A stretch of DNA of 64,000 bases from CAYLPJ01 sp964385465. GTDB lineage: Bacteria; Planctomycetota; Phycisphaerae; SM23-33. The notes beneath the pieces are model-generated. The model was given only the letters and a program-made list of their open reading frames with translations, searched no databases and was not told the origin of the DNA. The position numbers and the translations under genes are program-made. Each line of letters opens with the position of its first letter. The first letter of the stretch is position 1. Location of the stretch: positions 66,708-130,707 of the forward strand of contig CAYLPJ010000009.1 in assembly GCA_964385465.1 (NCBI GenBank), written 5' to 3'. This document shows positions 59,605 to 64,000 of this stretch, one piece after another.

Positions 59605-59883
59605 ATGGTGACCGCGTTCGTGATGATCAAGGCCCGGCGGGACCGCATCCAGGACGCCGCGCAGGAGATCCTCGACCTCGACGGCGTCGCGGAGGTCTAC
59701 AGCGTCGCGGGGGACTACGACCTCGTGGCCGTCGCCCGCGTGCGGGAGAACGAGCAGATGGCCAGGCTCGTCACGGAAGACATGATCGCCATCGAGGGCC
59801 TGCTGGACACCAAGACGATGATCGCCTTCCGCCAGTACAGCCGCTACGACCTCGAGAGCATGTTCGAGCTGGGGATGAGCTAG
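59605..59883 (+). CDS. Stand-alone Lrp/AsnC ligand-binding domain protein
   Basis: 92 aa from the ATG at 59605 (AAGGAG site). RAM-type alpha/beta fold (VTAFVMIKARRDRIQDAAQE, GVAEVYSVAGDYDLVAVARV, DMIAIEGLLDTKTMIAFRQY) without the HTH of Lrp/AsnC regulators. May bind amino acids and modulate a partner protein. It lies directly after the GH10 gene. Confidence 0.8.
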   Translation: MVTAFVMIKARRDRIQDAAQEILDLDGVAEVYSVAGDYDLVAVARVRENEQMARLVTEDMIAIEGLLDTKTMIAFRQYSRYDLESMFELGMS

Positions 59884-59917
59884 CAGCCCGTTGAAGAAGT
59901 CGATTCGGCCTGCGAGC

Positions 59918-62900
59918 CTACCGGCGCAGCCAGGCGTCGGGGATGGGCTGCCTCCGGCCGGCGGGGCCGGTGACGTCCAGCGTGGGCGCCTCCCCGCGCC
60001 AGACGACCCACGGGCGCGGATACCCCCGCCAGTAGTCGATGCGCTGGCTCTCGATGTCCCGTGCCCGAGCGTCGGCGAAGACCACGGCGAAGCGGTGCGG
60101 GCCCTTGGCCAGGGGGATCGTCCACACCCCCCGACCGTGCCACCGCTGCCCGAGCCGCCACTCCTGGCCGTCCACGAAGACCCGCAGGTCGTAGCCCGGC
60201 TCGCAGCCGTTGACGACGTACTCCCGCGGCCCGTGGAACGTGTACAGGCCGCTCTCGGGCACGACAAGATAGCCGCTGTACCTCACCGCGAAGGGGCCGT
60301 CGGTCGCCCGCATGGACACGTCCAGCAGCTTCGCCGTCGTGCCGGACTTCGCGGCCGGCAGGCGGTCGGCCGAGCCGAACAGCCGGAACCACCGCCCCTC
60401 CATGTACTCCCACTCCAGCCCCGCCTCCGTCGCGCCGGTCTCAACGGCCCGGCGGGGGGACTCCTTGCGGAACCGCGCGTAGCTGATCTCGCTGACCTCG
60501 GTCCCGGCCGTCGAGAAGGGCACCGTCTCGGCGCCGGGGCGGAACGCGCGGGCCTGGATCGCGACGTCCTCGGTGACGCGAAGGGGGCGGCTGTACCGCG
60601 GCGACCGGGCCGTCGGCTCGGTGCCGTCCAGCGTGTAGCGGATCTCGACGCCGGGCGTCTCCGAGGCGATGGCCACCTCCACGGCGCCGGTGAAGACCTC
60701 CGTGGGGGGCGTGAAGCTCGGCGGGTCGATGGGCCGGCGAATGGGCGTCTCGACGACCTCGCCGCCGGCAGAGACGCCGAACTCCACGTCCGCGGCGCCG
60801 AGCGCGACCTCTCGCGAGCCCAGCCGGACGGATTTCGTCCCGACCGCCAGGCCTGCCCAGGACGTCTCGGCGTCCCGGACCGCGAGGGTCGCCCGCTCGG
60901 ATGCGGGGGCCCCGCCGGGGCCGCCGAGCCGGGCCGGGACACGGAAGAGGACCCGGGCGCCGTCGGCCGTCGTCGCGTCAAAGCCGACCTCGCCGGGGGC
61001 CGAGGTCGGCCTGACCGCCGTGACCGTCGCCTTGGCCGCGGCGCTGCGCCGGGGCTCGAGAAGGCTGACGAGGACCGTCTCCCCGCGGGCACGCCACGCC
61101 GCCCGCAGGCGGGTTCGGCCCTTGGCGGGCTTGAGCTTCCCGTATGTCATTCCGGCCGGGCCGAAGTGGCGGACGGTCAACTGCGCTCCGCTCGGGCGGG
61201 TCAGCCGAATCGCGGGCGAGGCGTCCTCGGTGTCGACCTTCGCGTCCTTGTCCGTCGGCAGCATCAGGTAGCGGGCCTCGACGGCGTGGGGATCGTCGTC
61301 GGAGAATCGCACGCGATCGACGACGATGAACAGCCGCCGTCGGCGCAACTGGATGATCTGCCGGGTGGTGTGGCAGTCCTTGACGAGCGCATCGCCGGTC
61401 TTCAGGTGAGCCCGACGAGGTTCGCCCTTGTACTCCAGTTCCCACGTCTGGTACGCGCCGTGGAAGAAGCATTCCTGGTAGTCGAACCGCGGCGAGCAGT
61501 GGAAGCGGTTGGGCAGGGGCTTCTCGGGGGCCTCGACGAGGCGCTCGGTCTTCGAGCCGGGCTTCCAGCCGCGCGTCTCGAACGACTGGCACTGCATCTG
61601 CCCGTCGACGCGAAGCGGGCGGCTGAGCAACAGCGGCTGGCCGAAGTCCCAGTAGTGGAACTGCGTGTCCCAGAAGACGCTGCCGTACCAGTTCTCGCCG
61701 AGGGAGTCCATGAACCGGTCGTTGGCGCTGCCCCCGGGCGGCTGGCAGACCATCTCGATGAACGACGCGCCGGGCGACCAATCGCGCCGCAGGAAGTGAA
61801 TGCCCGCGTAGGGCATGCAATCCGAGACGGTCTCCGGCGGGCCCTGGTAGCCGCCGGGCAGTCGGCGGAGGCTCTGTTCGTACGCCCGGCGGCGGTCGCT
61901 GCTCATGCCCGCCGGCGACCGGCCCCGGCCGTAGACGGTGTCGATGATCGCCCGAACCTCCGGCTCGCGGACGATCAGCCCGGCCAGCTCCTCGGCGCCG
62001 CGGGCGTCGATGTACTCCGAAAGGAACGGCCGGGGCCAGGCCTCCCCGCGCCTGCGGAGCAGCAGCATGCGAAGCTTGTCGAAACAGTACGTCTCCAGGT
62101 CCTTGCCGCTGCGGTGCTCGACGCCGTGGGGGGCGATGAACCGCACCACGTAGCGGGCGGTCGTGTGGTACTGGTGGAGGAACCATGCCTCCATTTGGGG
62201 CGTGAACCACTCGGGCTCGTCGCGCTTCATCTGGTAGTAGCGATAGGCGGGGGTCCCGAGCGGACAGGGGACGTGGCCGATGTCGGCGACCTCGATCATC
62301 GAGCCGTCGCGCGTCTGGGCGAGCGTCCAGAGGCGCTGGAAGTGGTCGACCATCTCCCGGTGCATCCGCCGGCCGACGACGAAATCCCGGAGCATCCGCG
62401 AGGCGACGTACGCCCCGCCCCAGATGTTGAACTGGTGGTTGAAGACGGTCTTCCTCGCCAGGCGCCAGTAGGCCGGGGCGGCCTCGATCAGCCAGAGCTC
62501 CAGGAGCCGCACGAGGGCCTCGGCGGGCAGGTCGTCGACGAACTCGGGACGCGCCCTCATCGCCGACCGCAGATCGCGCAGGGTCAGGTTGATGTCGTCC
62601 ATCTGCCGCAGGGGGAAGTAGTCCCGACGGTCGCCCCCGTCGGCCCACCGCTGGAAGAAGAGCGAGCGCTCATCGACGATCTCCGCCCATCGCCGCAGGT
62701 ACTTCGCCTCCCCCGTCGCCGTGTAGGCCATCAGCAGGCTTCGCGGGTGCGGCTGGTGCCAGGGGGCGCGGCTGGGGCTGAAGTCCAGCACCTCCCCGGG
62801 GCGCACCTGCCAGACCGCCTTGCCCTCACGATCCACGGTCCGGCAGGCCAGCAGGTCGCGGGCCTTCATCATCGCCCTCGACCGCGGATCGGCCGGGAAA

Positions 62901-63787
62901 CGGTAGATTTGCCCGTGCGGGGCCAGCGTGTCGAGGTAGCTCAACCGGCCGAGAAAGACGCGCTTGAACGCGTCCAGCGCTTCGGCGGGCTTGCCGGCCG
63001 CCGCCAGCGCCTTGACCTTCGCCGCCGCGGGGGAGGCGTCGTCCAGTTCGAAGACGAGCCTCTCTGCCAGCCCGGCGAGCTGGGCCGGGGCATTGCGGCG
63101 GGCGAAGGCGGCCATGCGGGCCTCGGCCCCGGCGTCGCGCCGGACGGGTCGCGGCTCGACGCCGAGGACGGCGACGAGGAACTCGCCCATCGAGAACCAG
63201 CCCCGCGAGCCCTCGGGGATGACCCGCCCGGCGAACGGCCCGCCCGGCTTGTCGAGGTCCACCGCCATCACGCCCTTGGCGGCCCGGTATTGCGGGGTGT
63301 AGAGCGTGACGAGCCTGCAGAACACGACGTGCCGGTTCTCGTCCAGAACGGTCACGATCCGCCAGCCTTCCGGATCGTCGAACCACTTCTTGATCCCAGG
63401 GTTGTCCCACCGGGAGACGTGGAAGACCACGCGGTCCAGCGGCTGGGCCTTGCCGAGATCGAACTCCACGTGCGCGAAGCTGGTCTCGACGTCCGGCGAC
63501 CGGATGCTGCCGCGCTGGGACGGATCGACCTTGCCGTCGGTCAGCGTCCGGCCCTGCCGGCCCTCGGGGGCCGGCCCGTAGAGCAGCCAGCCCCCCCCGC
63601 CGGTCAGCAGCTCCGGGCGCCCGCGCAGCAGGTTCCTGCCCTCACGGAAGACCTCCACCTCGGACAGCTCCATCGCGTAGGACATCGTGTCGATCCGCAC
63701 GTACCGCCCCCGCACCGCCGCCGAGGCCGGCGCGGAAACCAGGACCGAGACCGCCATCGCCGCCGCCGTGAGAATGCGCACTGCCAT
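59918..63787 (-). CDS. Large secreted heparinase II/III-like lyase with chitobiase-C and PA14 domains
   Basis: 1289 aa from the ATG at 63787 (AAAGGGA upstream; a longer frame to 63985 is a shadow). Signal peptide about residues 1-24, N-terminal discoidin-like domain (about 25-200), then an alpha/alpha toroid (LLMAYTATGEAKYLRRWAEI, FNHQFNIWGGAYVASRML) and a beta-rich heparinase II/III C-terminal part (FHYWDFGQPLLLSRPL, RFDYQECFFHGAYQTWE). Then a chitobiase/hexosaminidase C-terminal module near residue 1055 (RYTLDGTEPTARSPRYSRPL) and a PA14 module near 1170 (GYLVVPESGLYTFHG). Likely degrades uronic-acid-containing polysaccharide; the exact substrate is unknown. Confidence 0.82.
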   Translation of the reverse strand: MAVRILTAAAMAVSVLVSAPASAAVRGRYVRIDTMSYAMELSEVEVFREGRNLLRGRPELLTGGGGWLLYGPAPEGRQGRTLTDGKVDPSQRGSIRSPDVETSFAHVEFDLGKAQPLDRVVFHVSRWDNPGIKKWFDDPEGWRIVTVLDENRHVVFCRLVTLYTPQYRAAKGVMAVDLDKPGGPFAGRVIPEGSRGWFSMGEFLVAVLGVEPRPVRRDAGAEARMAAFARRNAPAQLAGLAERLVFELDDASPAAAKVKALAAAGKPAEALDAFKRVFLGRLSYLDTLAPHGQIYRFPADPRSRAMMKARDLLACRTVDREGKAVWQVRPGEVLDFSPSRAPWHQPHPRSLLMAYTATGEAKYLRRWAEIVDERSLFFQRWADGGDRRDYFPLRQMDDINLTLRDLRSAMRARPEFVDDLPAEALVRLLELWLIEAAPAYWRLARKTVFNHQFNIWGGAYVASRMLRDFVVGRRMHREMVDHFQRLWTLAQTRDGSMIEVADIGHVPCPLGTPAYRYYQMKRDEPEWFTPQMEAWFLHQYHTTARYVVRFIAPHGVEHRSGKDLETYCFDKLRMLLLRRRGEAWPRPFLSEYIDARGAEELAGLIVREPEVRAIIDTVYGRGRSPAGMSSDRRRAYEQSLRRLPGGYQGPPETVSDCMPYAGIHFLRRDWSPGASFIEMVCQPPGGSANDRFMDSLGENWYGSVFWDTQFHYWDFGQPLLLSRPLRVDGQMQCQSFETRGWKPGSKTERLVEAPEKPLPNRFHCSPRFDYQECFFHGAYQTWELEYKGEPRRAHLKTGDALVKDCHTTRQIIQLRRRRLFIVVDRVRFSDDDPHAVEARYLMLPTDKDAKVDTEDASPAIRLTRPSGAQLTVRHFGPAGMTYGKLKPAKGRTRLRAAWRARGETVLVSLLEPRRSAAAKATVTAVRPTSAPGEVGFDATTADGARVLFRVPARLGGPGGAPASERATLAVRDAETSWAGLAVGTKSVRLGSREVALGAADVEFGVSAGGEVVETPIRRPIDPPSFTPPTEVFTGAVEVAIASETPGVEIRYTLDGTEPTARSPRYSRPLRVTEDVAIQARAFRPGAETVPFSTAGTEVSEISYARFRKESPRRAVETGATEAGLEWEYMEGRWFRLFGSADRLPAAKSGTTAKLLDVSMRATDGPFAVRYSGYLVVPESGLYTFHGPREYVVNGCEPGYDLRVFVDGQEWRLGQRWHGRGVWTIPLAKGPHRFAVVFADARARDIESQRIDYWRGYPRPWVVWRGEAPTLDVTGPAGRRQPIPDAWLRR

Positions 63788-64000
63788 AGGTCCCTTTCCG
63801 CCCTGTCCTGGAGGGCTGTCACGGGGGATTCGGTTCCGGGGGATTGGCGCAGACCGCCCGGCCGGGGTCAAGGGCCGTGTCGTGAGAGCCGCTGGCGGGC
63901 AGCCAGCCCCCGCAGAGGCCACTGCGGCGGGGCGCCGAGCGCCCGTGTACGGGCTGTCAGAAGGGGCCCAGCGTCTCCCACCCACACGGCAAGATACGGC

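Overview
The window is about 64 kb of very GC-rich bacterial DNA. The gene content points to the Planctomycetota (perhaps Phycisphaerae-like) or a close relative. It includes a hydrazine-synthase-alpha-like multihaem beta-propeller protein, large secreted beta-propeller and polysaccharide-degrading proteins (GH10, GH38, heparinase II/III-like), a pyruvoyl-dependent arginine decarboxylase next to a deoxyhypusine-synthase-like enzyme, and a glycyl radical enzyme. No 16S or other definitive marker is present, so the phylum is an inference. The glycyl radical enzyme suggests at least occasional anaerobic life on plant or algal detritus.

Layout. 0-6.7 kb: two secreted propeller-type proteins on the plus strand, and a convergent HzsA-like protein with two CxxCH motifs. 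6.7-7.3 kb: a tRNA-Ser(UGA) gene whose 3' end lies inside a 135-bp near-perfect duplication. 7.3-10.0 kb: a minus-strand polyamine operon (pyruvoyl arginine decarboxylase, DHS-like synthase, agmatinase) with a visible promoter and a leader hairpin. 10.1-11.7 kb: a secreted PPC-domain protein.

11.8-32.8 kb: one continuous minus-strand, phage-derived particle cluster. It starts at a strong AT-rich promoter and ends at a hairpin. Its order is zinc-ribbon and HTH proteins, large terminase, portal, a glycosyltransferase, scaffold, major capsid protein, connectors, tail terminator, tail tube, two overlapping chaperone-like ORFs with a C7 slip site, tail/fibre/lectin-like proteins, a hub protein, a second glycosyltransferase, and small coiled-coil, lipoprotein and membrane proteins. 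Integrase, repressor, replication genes, endolysin and a tape-measure gene are all missing, so it resembles a domesticated or GTA-like particle locus, or a decayed prophage.

32.9-44 kb: a cation/proton antiporter fused to two PTS EIIA-2 domains, a secreted propeller protein, a GH38 alpha-mannosidase, an ACT-domain protein coupled to a phosphotransacylase-family enzyme, a Gfo/Idh/MocA oxidoreductase, a structured-RNA candidate with an intrinsic terminator, and a URO-D family protein that may be read from a leaderless mRNA. 43.4-50 kb: a lipoprotein, a UVR-motif protein, RNase R translationally coupled to a YkgJ-like cysteine-cluster protein, a flavodoxin, and a GcvT-like protein. 50.1-52.5 kb: a secreted propeller protein of visibly lower GC.

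52.8-55.1 kb: a MerR-type regulator with a CarH-like B12-binding fold but an altered cobalamin-ligand motif. It is divergent from a DUF378 plus fasciclin operon, and a shared sequence motif sits in both promoters. 55.2-63.8 kb: a glycyl radical enzyme, a GH10 xylanase, a stand-alone Lrp/AsnC ligand-binding domain, and a very large heparinase-like lyase with chitobiase-C and PA14 modules. The carbohydrate enzymes at 37-39, 57.7 and 60-64 kb and the oxidoreductase fit a polysaccharide-degrading lifestyle.
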